Assembly: GCF_003386235.1 (NCBI RefSeq)
Contig: NZ_QRDZ01000017.1
Span: forward strand, 124,001 to 188,000
Reading direction: 5' to 3'
DNA: 64,000 nt
Origin: Cohnella phaseoli
Lineage (GTDB): Bacteria; Bacillota; Bacilli; Paenibacillales; Paenibacillaceae
This document shows, piece by piece, positions 26,226-34,321 of the stretch. The notes under the pieces are model-generated. The model ran no database searches. It was not told where the DNA came from and saw only the letters and a list, made by a program, of their open reading frames with translations. The stretch's first letter is position 1, and every line of letters begins with the position of its first letter. A program made the position numbers and the translations under genes.

Positions 26226-26930
26226 GTGAGAAGAGCCTTACTATTTGTCGCATTATTATTATCCGTCGTGTTGATTGGGTTGACTTACGGCGCTCTTTCG
26301 GGAGAGGGGGCAGCAAGTAACAGCAAGACCGATCAAAACGATCGGGCGATGAACCCGCTAAAGGACCACAGTACTGCATCAGGGACGCCGTTTAAAGTCG
26401 TGATCGACCCCGGGCATGGAGGCAAAGATCGCGGCGCGACAGGGGCCAGCGGAAATCTTGAGAAGGATTTTACGCTGAAGCTGGCGCGCAAGGTGGAGGA
26501 ATTGGCGAAGCAAGAATCGCGAATCCAGGTGTATATGACCCGGACGGACGATCGGTTTATCTCCTCGGTGGACCGCGAAAGGCCGAAATTCGCCAATGAT
26601 CTAGGTGCGGATCTGTTTGTATCCATTCATGGCAATACGTACGAGGACGCTGGCGTATCGGGCACGGAAACGTACTATTACCATGACAATTCGCGATCCT
26701 TGGCCGATATCATGCAACGACAAGTCGTTCAGGCAAGCGGATTTCGGGATCGGGGAGTGAAGAAACAAGATTTTTTTGTCCTAAAGGATACGGAAATGCC
26801 GGCCGTCTTGATTGAAGCGGGGTATGTAACGAATCCGCAGGAAGAGAAAGCCATGCTGACAGAAGATGTTCAAAGTCGAATAGCTGCTTCCATTTTGGAA
26901 GGCATTAAGGAGTACCTAAATTTAAATTAA
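26226..26930 (+). CDS. N-acetylmuramoyl-L-alanine amidase (Amidase_3, CwlD-like)
   Basis: A 234-residue exported zinc amidase with a GTG start behind AAAGGAGGAG. A signal anchor spans residues 2-24. The catalytic domain (57-234) shows the zinc ligands and acid in order: VIDPGHGGKDRGA (His), NLEKDF (Glu), LFVSIHGN (His) and VLIEAGYVTNP (catalytic Glu). It cuts the bond between N-acetylmuramic acid and the stem peptide. At 234 residues it has only the catalytic domain and no wall-binding repeats. It opens a five-gene cassette (26226-30746) with small gaps. Confidence 0.93.
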   Translation: MRRALLFVALLLSVVLIGLTYGALSGEGAASNSKTDQNDRAMNPLKDHSTASGTPFKVVIDPGHGGKDRGATGASGNLEKDFTLKLARKVEELAKQESRIQVYMTRTDDRFISSVDRERPKFANDLGADLFVSIHGNTYEDAGVSGTETYYYHDNSRSLADIMQRQVVQASGFRDRGVKKQDFFVLKDTEMPAVLIEAGYVTNPQEEKAMLTEDVQSRIAASILEGIKEYLNLN

Positions 26931-26945
26931 GAGAGGACAATGTTC

Positions 26946-27632
26946 ATGTTTAAAAGAATCATTTCAACGTTAGTTGTAGTTACCATAGTATTCACCTTTG
27001 GAGCATGCGGCAACGGGGAAAATCCGCCAAGCGTGACGTCTCAGCCACCAGTCAATGAAACGGCTCCCACGGAGAAGTCAAACAATACTGACTATAAAAC
27101 GATTTTTCAACACAGCGTATTTTTGGGGGATTCAATTACAGAGGCGCTATCCTACCATGACATTTTGGACGAGCTCAATGTCGTGGCAGGTGCCGGAACG
27201 ACTACCGAGCTAGCTCTGGAGGGTGGGGATGTCGATAAGCTGGCAGAGCGGAACCCGCAGCATGTATTTATCATGCTGGGATCCGATGATATCCTATTGC
27301 CTTCCCAAGTTACCGATAATCCCAAGCAGTATTCGCTGAAGTTTTACGCCAAATTGATCGACAGCATCAAGGAGAAGCTTCCGAAGGCATCCATAACGGT
27401 TTTACCGGTGACTCCGGTTACGCCGGAAGCTGAAAAAGTGGAACCACGCTACAAAAATATCAACGATTACAACCAAGGCTTAAAAGAGCTGGCGAGCAAG
27501 AAGCAAGTCGGATTTGTCGATTTATCCTCCATATTTGCGGACAACCCAAATTTGTACAGTTCGGACGGCGTTCATTTTAAACCGGAGTTTTATACTCGTA
27601 TGCTGGATTTGCTCAAAGATCGGGTGAAATAA
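26946..27632 (+). CDS. SGNH/GDSL-hydrolase-like lipoprotein
   Basis: I prefer ATG 26946 (AGAGG 9 nt upstream) to ATG 26940. The 228-residue product has a lipobox ending FGACGN, then an SGNH fold: block I FLGDSITEA with the nucleophilic Ser, block II GAGTTTE, block III LGSDDI where the usual oxyanion Asn of GxND is replaced by Asp, and block V DGVHF with the catalytic Asp/His. Such lipoproteins beside an MBOAT gene transfer or remove acetyl groups on secreted polymers, as PatB does with peptidoglycan. The Asn-to-Asp change might alter or weaken activity. Confidence 0.85.
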   Translation: MFKRIISTLVVVTIVFTFGACGNGENPPSVTSQPPVNETAPTEKSNNTDYKTIFQHSVFLGDSITEALSYHDILDELNVVAGAGTTTELALEGGDVDKLAERNPQHVFIMLGSDDILLPSQVTDNPKQYSLKFYAKLIDSIKEKLPKASITVLPVTPVTPEAEKVEPRYKNINDYNQGLKELASKKQVGFVDLSSIFADNPNLYSSDGVHFKPEFYTRMLDLLKDRVK

Positions 27633-27667
27633 CATGCAAGTAGGTCAACAATTGGAGGTGACGGGGA

Positions 27668-29074
27668 ATGGTCTTTAGTAGCCTTCTATTTTTATTTCTC
27701 TTTCTGCCGGTCACCATTCTGATCTACTCTATATCGCCCATGAGGATTAGAAATGGCATTCTCCTCGTCGCAAGCCTAATCTTCTATGCATGGGGCGAGC
27801 CTGTCTATATTTTCATCATGATCTTCTCGACGGTATTCGACTATGTGAACGGGATCCTGATCGAAAGATACAGGCACCGTAAGGCAATTGCACGGGGAGT
27901 TTTGATCGTATCCATGATTGGAAGCCTGGGAATTCTGGGCTTCTTTAAATACGCGTCTTTCGTCTTCGACAATATTAATTCGTTGTTTAACCTGCACTTG
28001 CAGGCAGCAGATCTTCCGCTTCCGGTGGGAATATCCTTCTACACCTTCCAAACGATGTCTTACATAATCGACGTTTATCGGAGGAAGGTGCCGGTTCAGA
28101 AGAACCTGGTCTCCTTCAGCGCTTATGTGACGATGTTTCCGCAGCTTGTAGCGGGACCGATCGTGAAATATGAAGATGTTGCGGAGCAACTTGCTAATCG
28201 CAAAGTGACGTTGGATCGCTTTGGTGAAGGAGCGGAACTATTTATTAGGGGGCTTGCTAAAAAAGTATTGCTTGCCAACAATATCGAATTGCTGTGGACA
28301 AATGTCAAAGCGGTGCCTGCGGGAGAACTATCGGTACTTTCCGCATGGCTCGGCATTGTCGCGTTCACGTTTCAAATCTATTTTGATTTTAGCGGTTATT
28401 CGGATATGGCACGTGGTCTTGGTAGAATGTTCGGGTTCGAATTTATGAAGAACTTTAACTATCCTTATATTTCTAAGAGCATTACGGAATTTTGGCGCAG
28501 ATGGCATATTTCGCTCGGTGCCTGGTTCCGTGAGTATATCTATATCCCGCTCGGTGGGAACCGAGCAGGTATGCTGAAGCAGCTGCGAAACTTGGCGATT
28601 GTATGGTTGGTAACGGGATTATGGCATGGAGCGAGCTGGAATTTTATCATTTGGGGCGTATATTTCGGTCTTTTTGTTACGATCGAAAAGCTATTTCTCT
28701 TGAAATGGCTTCAGCGCTTGCCAGCCTTTATAAGCCATGTCTATACCCTGATTATTGTGATCATCGGCTGGGTATTGTTCGAATTTGAACATATGCCCAC
28801 AGCTATGACATTCATCGGAACGATGTTTGGCGCTGGAGCAAATGGGTTTGTGGACAACCGGTCGCTCTATGATCTGTCGACGAACGCCTTGCTGCTGCTG
28901 CTCTTGGTGTTGTGTGCCACGCCGTATCCCCATAAAGCACTGACATACATCAGAACCCAGTTTGCCCGATTCGGATCGATTGCCGCTTCCGCCTTCTACT
29001 TCATTTTTATGGTGGCGTCAACAGCTTATCTGGTCAATGCAACGTACAATCCATTCTTATACTTTCGTTTTTAA
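27668..29074 (+). CDS. MBOAT O-acyltransferase (AlgI/PatA-like)
   Basis: A 468-residue polytopic membrane protein of the AlgI/DltB/PatA group. Diagnostic segments are LPVGISFYTFQTMSYIIDVYR, FPQLVAGPIVKYEDV, SITEFWRRWHISLGAWFREYIYIPLGGNR and the catalytic His region LWHGASWNFIIWG. The family moves acyl groups (usually acetyl) across the membrane to an extracellular acceptor protein. Its partners here are the SGNH lipoprotein before it and the DHHW protein after it. GGAGGTGACG lies just upstream of the ATG. Confidence 0.95.
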   Translation: MVFSSLLFLFLFLPVTILIYSISPMRIRNGILLVASLIFYAWGEPVYIFIMIFSTVFDYVNGILIERYRHRKAIARGVLIVSMIGSLGILGFFKYASFVFDNINSLFNLHLQAADLPLPVGISFYTFQTMSYIIDVYRRKVPVQKNLVSFSAYVTMFPQLVAGPIVKYEDVAEQLANRKVTLDRFGEGAELFIRGLAKKVLLANNIELLWTNVKAVPAGELSVLSAWLGIVAFTFQIYFDFSGYSDMARGLGRMFGFEFMKNFNYPYISKSITEFWRRWHISLGAWFREYIYIPLGGNRAGMLKQLRNLAIVWLVTGLWHGASWNFIIWGVYFGLFVTIEKLFLLKWLQRLPAFISHVYTLIIVIIGWVLFEFEHMPTAMTFIGTMFGAGANGFVDNRSLYDLSTNALLLLLLVLCATPYPHKALTYIRTQFARFGSIAASAFYFIFMVASTAYLVNATYNPFLYFRF

Positions 29075-29089
29075 TGGAGGTGATTTTAT

Positions 29090-30238
29090 TTGAAGAAGTA
29101 CGACCAGATCTATTATCGCGCACTCGCCATTTTACTGCTGATGTTTACCGGGGCGATATTGGTTGTCAACTTTCTGACCCCGAGTAATGTATTTTCCGAA
29201 TCAGAGAACCGAATGCTGCAGCAGCTCCCGAATTTTTCGCTTCAAACCTTAAGATCAGGCAAGTTTACTTCAGAATTTGAAACGTATTTATCGGATCAGT
29301 TTATGGAGAGGGACTTTTGGATTGGACTAAAATCCGATGCGGACCGGGGAATGGGGAAAAAAGAGAGCAATGGAGTTTACATCGGCAAGGACGGGTACCT
29401 GATTCAAAAATTTTCTCCTCCCGAAAAAGGAGATTTAAAAGACAGGGTGAAGGCTATTCAAGCATTTGATAAGGCTACGCCTGGTCTACGCAAATATATG
29501 ATGTTGGTGCCGACGGCCGCTGCCGTACTTGAGGATAAATTGCCGCCTTATGCTTCCGGTGGTAATGAGAGGGTCTATTGGGAAAAGATAAAGGATTCTC
29601 ATCTCGGGGACATTCGATATATCGATGTTTCCCCCGCGCTAGAGGCGAATAAGGAGCAACCGATCTATTACAAAACAGACCATCATTGGACGACCAAAGG
29701 CGCCTTCCTTGCCTATCGGGAACTGAGCTCGCCAATGAGTTTTACGCCCAAGAACGAAGAGGATTTCAAAATTCGTCAAGTCACCAGTCAGTTCTATGGA
29801 TCTTTGTATTCGAAAAGCGGGGTTAGGCACATACAGCCGGATTCTATTGAGCTTTATTATCCAATATCACCGGGGGCCATTTCCGTGAATTATGTAGACG
29901 AGCAGCAAAGTGCGGATTCGATGTATGCCATGGAAAACCTCGAAAAGAAGGATAAATATACTGTGTTTTTCAATGGAAATCATGGCTTGATCCGAATAAC
30001 AACCGACAATACGGAAGGGAGAAGGCTGCTTATTGTCAAAGATTCGTATGCAAACAGCTTGATCCCTTTTTTAACACCACATTTTAGCGAAATTGATGTG
30101 ATAGACCTCAGATATTATGAGGGCGATGTACGGAAACTTACGGAAGATCGACAAATCCACGACATGTTGATTGTGTATAATACTTCTACATTTTTTGAAG
30201 ATCCATCCATTAAATCATTAGCGGATTCCGTAGAATAA
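29090..30238 (+). CDS. DHHW-family (AlgJ/AlgX-like) protein
   Basis: A 382-residue protein starting with TTG after GGAGGTGAT. A membrane anchor spans about residues 12-30. Next comes ESENRMLQQLPNF typical of the family, the KDGYLIQK region, the DHHWTTKGAFLAYREL motif that names the family (about residues 201-216), and VKDSYANSLIPFL, which carries the putative catalytic Ser. DHHW proteins accompany MBOAT transferases and are thought to take the acyl group on the outer face and pass it to a polysaccharide. The gene lies 15 bp after the MBOAT gene. Confidence 0.9.
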   Translation: MKKYDQIYYRALAILLLMFTGAILVVNFLTPSNVFSESENRMLQQLPNFSLQTLRSGKFTSEFETYLSDQFMERDFWIGLKSDADRGMGKKESNGVYIGKDGYLIQKFSPPEKGDLKDRVKAIQAFDKATPGLRKYMMLVPTAAAVLEDKLPPYASGGNERVYWEKIKDSHLGDIRYIDVSPALEANKEQPIYYKTDHHWTTKGAFLAYRELSSPMSFTPKNEEDFKIRQVTSQFYGSLYSKSGVRHIQPDSIELYYPISPGAISVNYVDEQQSADSMYAMENLEKKDKYTVFFNGNHGLIRITTDNTEGRRLLIVKDSYANSLIPFLTPHFSEIDVIDLRYYEGDVRKLTEDRQIHDMLIVYNTSTFFEDPSIKSLADSVE

Positions 30239-30260
30239 TGCAAAAAGGAGGTCAGTAACG

Positions 30261-30746
30261 ATGCTTACTGGAAAGAAAATGAAATACTTGGTTGTCCTGT
30301 CTGCCGTCATGATCTTATACGGCATTTTGGTCGGGTGTTCCGGCAAGAAGGAAGATGCCAAGGACGTTCCTGTCCATACCATTGAGGAACGCATCAAGCA
30401 AGTGGCTTCTATGGAAGATATGAAAATAGGGGATATGAACAGACTTAAGAAGCTGTATCATCTCGATGCAGATGAAGTTCAGGATTTTGTGCTGTATACG
30501 GCACAATCGAACGTGGAAGCAAATGAACTGGCCGTGATCAAAGTGAAACAAGAGAATCAAGCGGAAAGCGTTAAGGAAAAAATCATGAAAAGAATCGAGG
30601 CTCAAGAGGTCAAGTTGAAAGACTACCGTCCCGAGCAGTATTACCTCGTCGAAAAGCATATATTAAAGATCAAAGGTCGATATATTTTGTTTACAGTCTC
30701 CAAGGATGCCGAGAAAATCGAAAGCGCGTTTGATAAAGCCTTTTAA
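30261..30746 (+). CDS. DUF4358 lipoprotein
   Basis: A 161-residue lipoprotein (lipobox ILVGCS, Cys near residue 26; AAAGGAGG ribosome site). The mature part is a compact alpha/beta domain matching DUF4358, with VLYTAQSNVEANELAVIKVK in the middle. DUF4358 genes are frequent next to MBOAT/DHHW genes in Firmicutes; their role is unknown. It is the last gene of the cassette, before the terminator at 30844. Confidence 0.8.
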   Translation: MLTGKKMKYLVVLSAVMILYGILVGCSGKKEDAKDVPVHTIEERIKQVASMEDMKIGDMNRLKKLYHLDADEVQDFVLYTAQSNVEANELAVIKVKQENQAESVKEKIMKRIEAQEVKLKDYRPEQYYLVEKHILKIKGRYILFTVSKDAEKIESAFDKAF

Positions 30747-30843
30747 TAATAGGAGATAGTTCGCTCCTCTATTTAGGGCGGTATTGGGAGCTAAAGGGCC
30801 CGCATTGTTCATTAGCAGAATGTCGGATGGGCAACACAAAAAC

Positions 30844-30886
30844 AGTAAGCTGCTGATCATTTCTATAATCAACCGCTTACTTTTTT
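30844..30886. terminator. Bidirectional terminator
   Basis: AGTAAGC (30844-30850) pairs with GCTTACT (30875-30881), followed by T-run 30881-30886; A-rich sequence on the left side gives a T-run on the minus strand as well. It serves both the acylation cassette and the convergent marR gene. Confidence 0.75.
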
Positions 30887-30891
30887 GTTTA

Positions 30892-31329
30892 TCACTTTTT
30901 TGTTCTTTCCGCCAGCTTCGTAATTGATTCAATGTCTTGCTCGGTTAATTGATCCAGAAAATACTTGCGTATTGCCATTGAGACGATGGGCAGGGCCTCA
31001 TCCAAAGCAGCTTTTCCGGCAGGAGTAATGATGACCTGGACACCTCGATCTGCGTCTAAAGGACTTCTTATAACAAGGCCCCGTTTTTCCATCCGCGTCA
31101 AATGATGGGATAATCTGCTCTTATCCCAGTTCATTGAGTCGGCTAGTTCCTGTTGGCGAAGCTTGCCATCTCCGAATTGGACTAACCGGTCTAATATTTC
31201 AAAGTCTCCTTCTGATAGTCCTGTATGTTCAGAAAGCTCCTTAACAACGCGACCAAAGATTCGCTTAAAGGAGCCTTTCCACATATTCCATATTCGCATT
31301 TCATCTTCGCTTACTTTGTTAGTATCCAT
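30892..31329 (-). CDS. MarR-family transcriptional regulator
   Basis: A 145-residue MarR protein. The winged helix lies at about residues 42-105 (GLSEGDFEILDRLVQFGDGKLRQQELADSMNWDKSRLSHHLTRMEKRGLV, with the acidic wing RSPLDADRG). Flanking helices should form the dimer interface; no redox-sensing Cys is present. It is divergent from an aldo/keto reductase, with three copies of a GTTGAC-type operator between them, so it probably represses that gene and itself until a ligand binds. Confidence 0.92.
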   Translation of the reverse strand: MDTNKVSEDEMRIWNMWKGSFKRIFGRVVKELSEHTGLSEGDFEILDRLVQFGDGKLRQQELADSMNWDKSRLSHHLTRMEKRGLVIRSPLDADRGVQVIITPAGKAALDEALPIVSMAIRKYFLDQLTEQDIESITKLAERTKK

Positions 31330-31345
31330 GAAAATATAATATCAT

Positions 31346-31437
31346 GGTTGACACGTCAACCACAAGGTGTTAACCTACGCTTAGGTTGACATGTCAACAT
31401 GAGTAGAAACTGATGAATGAAAAGTTGATGTGTCTAC
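31346..31437. promoter_or_regulatory. Three MarR-type operator copies
   Basis: Between the divergent marR and aldo/keto reductase genes are a near-palindrome GGTTGACACGTCAACC (31346-31361), a perfect 14-bp palindrome GTTGACATGTCAAC (31385-31398) and a degenerate third copy GTTGATGTGTCTAC (31424-31437). The spacing between centres is about 38 bp, so the sites face similar sides of the helix. The first site is only 17 bp from the marR start, in line with autorepression. Confidence 0.8.
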
Positions 31438-31493
31438 CTTATTTTGCAATACAAAATTGAGCATCGCAATATCCTTAAGGAGTGTGTTATCAC

Positions 31494-32465
31494 ATGGAAT
31501 ATGTAAAACTTGGACGCAGCGGCTTAGAGGTTTCAAAGTTAAGCCTTGGAACTATGAGCTTCGGAGTACCTGAACGCGGCAATACCCCATGGTCTCTGGA
31601 AGAGGAGCAAAGCAGACCGATTATTAAGAAGGCACTCGAATCGGGCATCAACTTTTTCAGTACCGCCAACATGTATTCCGACGGAACAAGCGAAGAAATT
31701 CTCGGACGTGCCTTAAAGGACTTCACTAATCGTGACGAAGTTGTCATAGCTACAAAAGTATTTGTTCCAATGCGCAAAGGCCCAAATGCAATGGGACTTT
31801 CCCGCAAGGCCATTATGACCGAAATTGATAATAGTCTAAGACGACTCGGAACAAACTACGTCGATTTGTACCAGATTCATCGGTGGGATCCTAATACGCC
31901 AATTGAGGAGACTATGAAGGCTCTTCACGATTTAGTTACGGTGGGCAAGGTCAGATACATCGGAGCATCCTCCATGCTGGCATGGCAGCTTGCGAAAGCT
32001 CAGCATGTCGCAGAGCGAAACGGCTGGACACGGTTCGTTTCCATGGAGAATAGATTAAACCTGCTCTATCGGGAAGAAGAACGAGAAATGCTCCCCCTTT
32101 GCAGAGACGAGGGAGTTGGCGTCACTCCTTACCTGCCTTTGGCTGCAGGCCGGTTAACCCGGGATTGGAATGAGCAGACAACAAGATCGGAGAAGGACCA
32201 GGTAGCAAAGGCCTTGTTTAATAAAACGGAAGAGGCGGATCGCAAAGTCGCGGAAAGAGTGGGGGAAATTGCTGCTAACCGGGGAATTTCGCGCGCTCAG
32301 ATTGCACTTGCATGGTTGCTACAAAAAGAAGAGGTCACCGCGCCAATTATAGGTTCGACGAAGATCAGCCATCTGGAAGATGCGGTTTCGGCGTTGTCGG
32401 TAAAATTGACTTCTGAAGAAATTACCCGTTTAGAAGAACTGTATATTCCACATCCATTGATATAA
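31494..32465 (+). CDS. Aldo/keto reductase
   Basis: I use ATG 31494; AAGGAG is at 31476-31481, 12 nt before it, while the upstream GTG at 31482 directly abuts the ribosome site. The 323-residue NADPH-dependent reductase has the TIM-barrel catalytic set: Asp and Tyr in INFFSTANMYSDGTSEEILG (Phe replaces the usual Asp of FDTA), Lys in VVIATKVFVP, His in YQIHRWDP, and the cofactor end PIIGSTKISHLEDA. It reduces carbonyl compounds to alcohols; substrate unknown. MarR control suggests detoxification of a reactive carbonyl or quinone. Confidence 0.92.
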   Translation: MEYVKLGRSGLEVSKLSLGTMSFGVPERGNTPWSLEEEQSRPIIKKALESGINFFSTANMYSDGTSEEILGRALKDFTNRDEVVIATKVFVPMRKGPNAMGLSRKAIMTEIDNSLRRLGTNYVDLYQIHRWDPNTPIEETMKALHDLVTVGKVRYIGASSMLAWQLAKAQHVAERNGWTRFVSMENRLNLLYREEEREMLPLCRDEGVGVTPYLPLAAGRLTRDWNEQTTRSEKDQVAKALFNKTEEADRKVAERVGEIAANRGISRAQIALAWLLQKEEVTAPIIGSTKISHLEDAVSALSVKLTSEEITRLEELYIPHPLI

Positions 32466-32496
32466 AGTTTCAAAGCCGCATTTACCTATCATTGCA

Positions 32497-32525
32497 GCCC
32501 GAACGTATTGAGCGCACGGGCTTTT
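32497..32525 (+). terminator. Weak terminator after aldo/keto reductase
   Basis: GCCCG (32497-32501) pairs with CGGGC (32517-32521) and is followed by TTTT. The stem is short, so read-through into the next gene is possible. Confidence 0.45.
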
Positions 32526-32596
32526 GTGTATTTGAAAACCAATTGGCTTAAGTGTTATGCTTGGTATTCAGGCTATTTGGAAAATAGAAAGGTACA

Positions 32597-33286
32597 ATGG
32601 AAATGTATAATAAGTTGATAGGGATTAGAGTTGCGAACAAATCGACTACAAAACAAAAAATCTTTTCAATAGTAAATGCAATTATAATCGGCGTTATTCT
32701 AGGTTTATTAGCAAAGATTGTGGATAATCCTTCTTATTTCAACCCAATATTCACTAATATAGGTGATCGTCTTGGTATATGGGTATTTGTTGCAACACTT
32801 TTATCGGTTTTCAGCTATTCGCCCAAATTAGCGGCTGCAAAAGTATTCGCCTTTTTTGGGTCGATGCTTACCGTTTATTATGTTTACACAACGCTTGTAC
32901 TACATTTTTTCCCGGAAAGAGAAATTGTTTTTTGGAGTATATGCGCGGCGGTATCTCCTGTTTGTGCTTATATTATGTGGTATGCGCGTGGAATCGGATT
33001 ATTTTCTAATATTGTTTCGGCTCTTCCAATTACAGTGTTGCTGTCAGAAGGGTTTGAATTACGGAACGCTTACTTACCCTTTCACAGTCATTACTATTTA
33101 ATACCATGGCTTATGGGAATATATCTTATAATGATAGTTGTTTTGTTACTTACAATCCCAAAAAGCAAAAAGAAACTATTGGCCATTCTACTAATAGTTA
33201 TTATATTATCTTTAATCATGATATATTTTAATGTCTTTTCCCGTCTATTCCCTGGGATGAACAGTGTATTGCAAAGCATGATCTGA
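32597..33286 (+). CDS. Multi-pass membrane protein (DUF6518-like)
   Basis: A 229-residue hydrophobic protein with about six predicted membrane helices (near residues 23-42, 60-78, 82-105, 110-128, 135-150, 168-187 and a C-terminal pair). It resembles the small DUF6518 group by general pattern, which I hold only loosely. No catalytic motif is visible. It is markedly AT-rich compared with the flanking reductase. Function unknown. Confidence 0.6.
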   Translation: MEMYNKLIGIRVANKSTTKQKIFSIVNAIIIGVILGLLAKIVDNPSYFNPIFTNIGDRLGIWVFVATLLSVFSYSPKLAAAKVFAFFGSMLTVYYVYTTLVLHFFPEREIVFWSICAAVSPVCAYIMWYARGIGLFSNIVSALPITVLLSEGFELRNAYLPFHSHYYLIPWLMGIYLIMIVVLLLTIPKSKKKLLAILLIVIILSLIMIYFNVFSRLFPGMNSVLQSMI

Positions 33287-33337
33287 TAGCATTACTGATG
33301 TTTCAGCTATTTATACTAATAAAGTAAACTTCACATT

Positions 33338-33445
33338 ATGACCGGAACTAAAGCGGATACGTTTAGTCCAAAGGGTGAAACGACACGAGCGCAGGCCGCG
33401 ACGGTGTTTATTCGAACACTGCAAGCATTAAGCATGATTGACTAA
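33338..33445 (+). pseudogene. Fragment of an S-layer-homology (SLH) domain protein
   Basis: A 35-codon open frame encodes the last part of an SLH repeat (DTFSPKGETTRAQAATVFIR then TLQALSMID and a stop), the usual C-terminus of Paenibacillus cell-wall-anchored proteins. Nothing upstream continues the domain, so the rest of the gene has been deleted. A terminator-like hairpin follows at once, as expected for an original 3' end. Confidence 0.75.
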
Positions 33446-33454
33446 AAGAACAGT

Positions 33455-33487
33455 AAGCCATCCGAACCGAAGAGGCGCGGATGGCTT
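33455..33487 (+). terminator. Hairpin after the SLH fragment
   Basis: AAGCCATCCG (33455-33464) pairs perfectly with CGGATGGCTT (33478-33487), followed by ATTTATT. It is the probable old terminator of the deleted SLH gene. A degenerate sequence of the same kind (CCGAACCGAAGAG...CTTATTTA) lies at about 23383-23414. The stretch 33488-33645 holds nothing I recognise. Confidence 0.6.
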
Positions 33488-33645
33488 ATTTATTGAAGGG
33501 AAGCGACTTATCAATTATTGCTGGAAGCTGGCATGAAGTGAGGAGTCGGTTGGGTTCCCAAACGTACCAAACAATTTTACAAAGCCTTTGGAAGGTTTAC
33601 TCACATTGTTGTGCATGGAAAAACGTTGGAATGTACCCATATACG

Positions 33646-33945
33646 TCAACTCTCCTTTGTTTGTGCCGCTTTCCAGCTAGCATAGCGTTTCGGCAAACAG
33701 ACTGCACAAGGTCTGTATCCTGCGGCTATAGCTAGTTCTTCATTTTCAAAAAATACGCGATATTTTACATATCCTCCTTTAGCTATTGCCCGGAGTGCAG
33801 AGGGACAATCTAAGCGACCATAAATTTTATTTCTGCGATAGCCTCCCATAGTTCCTTTGGTTTTGCTTTGATAAGGTCGACGATCAGCGTCTAATAGTGT
33901 GTAGGTAAAATGATTAATGTTCTCCTCAATGTCGTCTATGCTCAT
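33646..33945 (-). CDS. Stand-alone Ada-type metal-binding domain protein
   Basis: A 99-residue protein whose C-terminal half matches the Ada zinc-binding domain: KIYGRLDCPSALRAI, then VFFENEELAIAAGYRPCAVCLP. Three of the four zinc ligands of Ada (Cys in DCPSA and the CAVC pair) are present; the position of the methyl-accepting Cys of Ada (four residues before DC) is Gly, so it should not act as a methylphosphotriester repair protein. Similar short proteins may bind DNA or metal. It lies beside other alkylation-repair genes. Confidence 0.7.
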   Translation of the reverse strand: MSIDDIEENINHFTYTLLDADRRPYQSKTKGTMGGYRRNKIYGRLDCPSALRAIAKGGYVKYRVFFENEELAIAAGYRPCAVCLPKRYASWKAAQTKES

Positions 33946-34150
33946 ATGAAATCCTCATTTCAAACCTGCCATTTTTACAAAAAATCAACGGTTTTATATA
34001 AGCTCTTGGATCAATTTTTTTTGCATGCTATTCTTTCCCTCAAATTAGTTGTAACACAAAATGGCATTTAACGAATTTCGTTATCATGCTGTTATATTCG
34101 AGAATGCGTACAAGAGCTTTTTTTTGGGGTTATACTGTTCGTGGAGGTGA

Positions 34151-34321
34151 ACCGCAATTATCTCTCATGGCAGTCCCGATCTGCAAAGAACATATAAAAA
34201 AGTCAAAGATTTGACTCCGGTCGAGTACATTCAACAAGTACGAGTCGATATCAAAATGGAGGTTTTTGATCATGAGAAACAACATTTATTCAACCATATA
34301 TTGGACACATTTATCACATGA
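34151..34321 (+). pseudogene. Relic of an AdaA-type AraC-family HTH
   Basis: Immediately after an in-frame TGA, a frame reads SPDLQRTYKKVKDLTPVEYI and QQVRVDIK, which is the second helix-turn-helix of AdaA/Ada-type AraC regulators (normally xxHLQRxFKKxxGxTPxEYI). No start codon or upstream domain exists and the frame continues past the expected end into the ogt start region. It is the 3' remnant of an adaA gene that once preceded ogt, as adaA precedes adaB in Bacillus. Confidence 0.7.

Noticed and set aside
33481..33735. 84-codon plus-strand frame starting in the SLH terminator
   Set aside because: It starts inside a hairpin stem, lacks a ribosome site and overlaps the supported minus-strand Ada-type gene.
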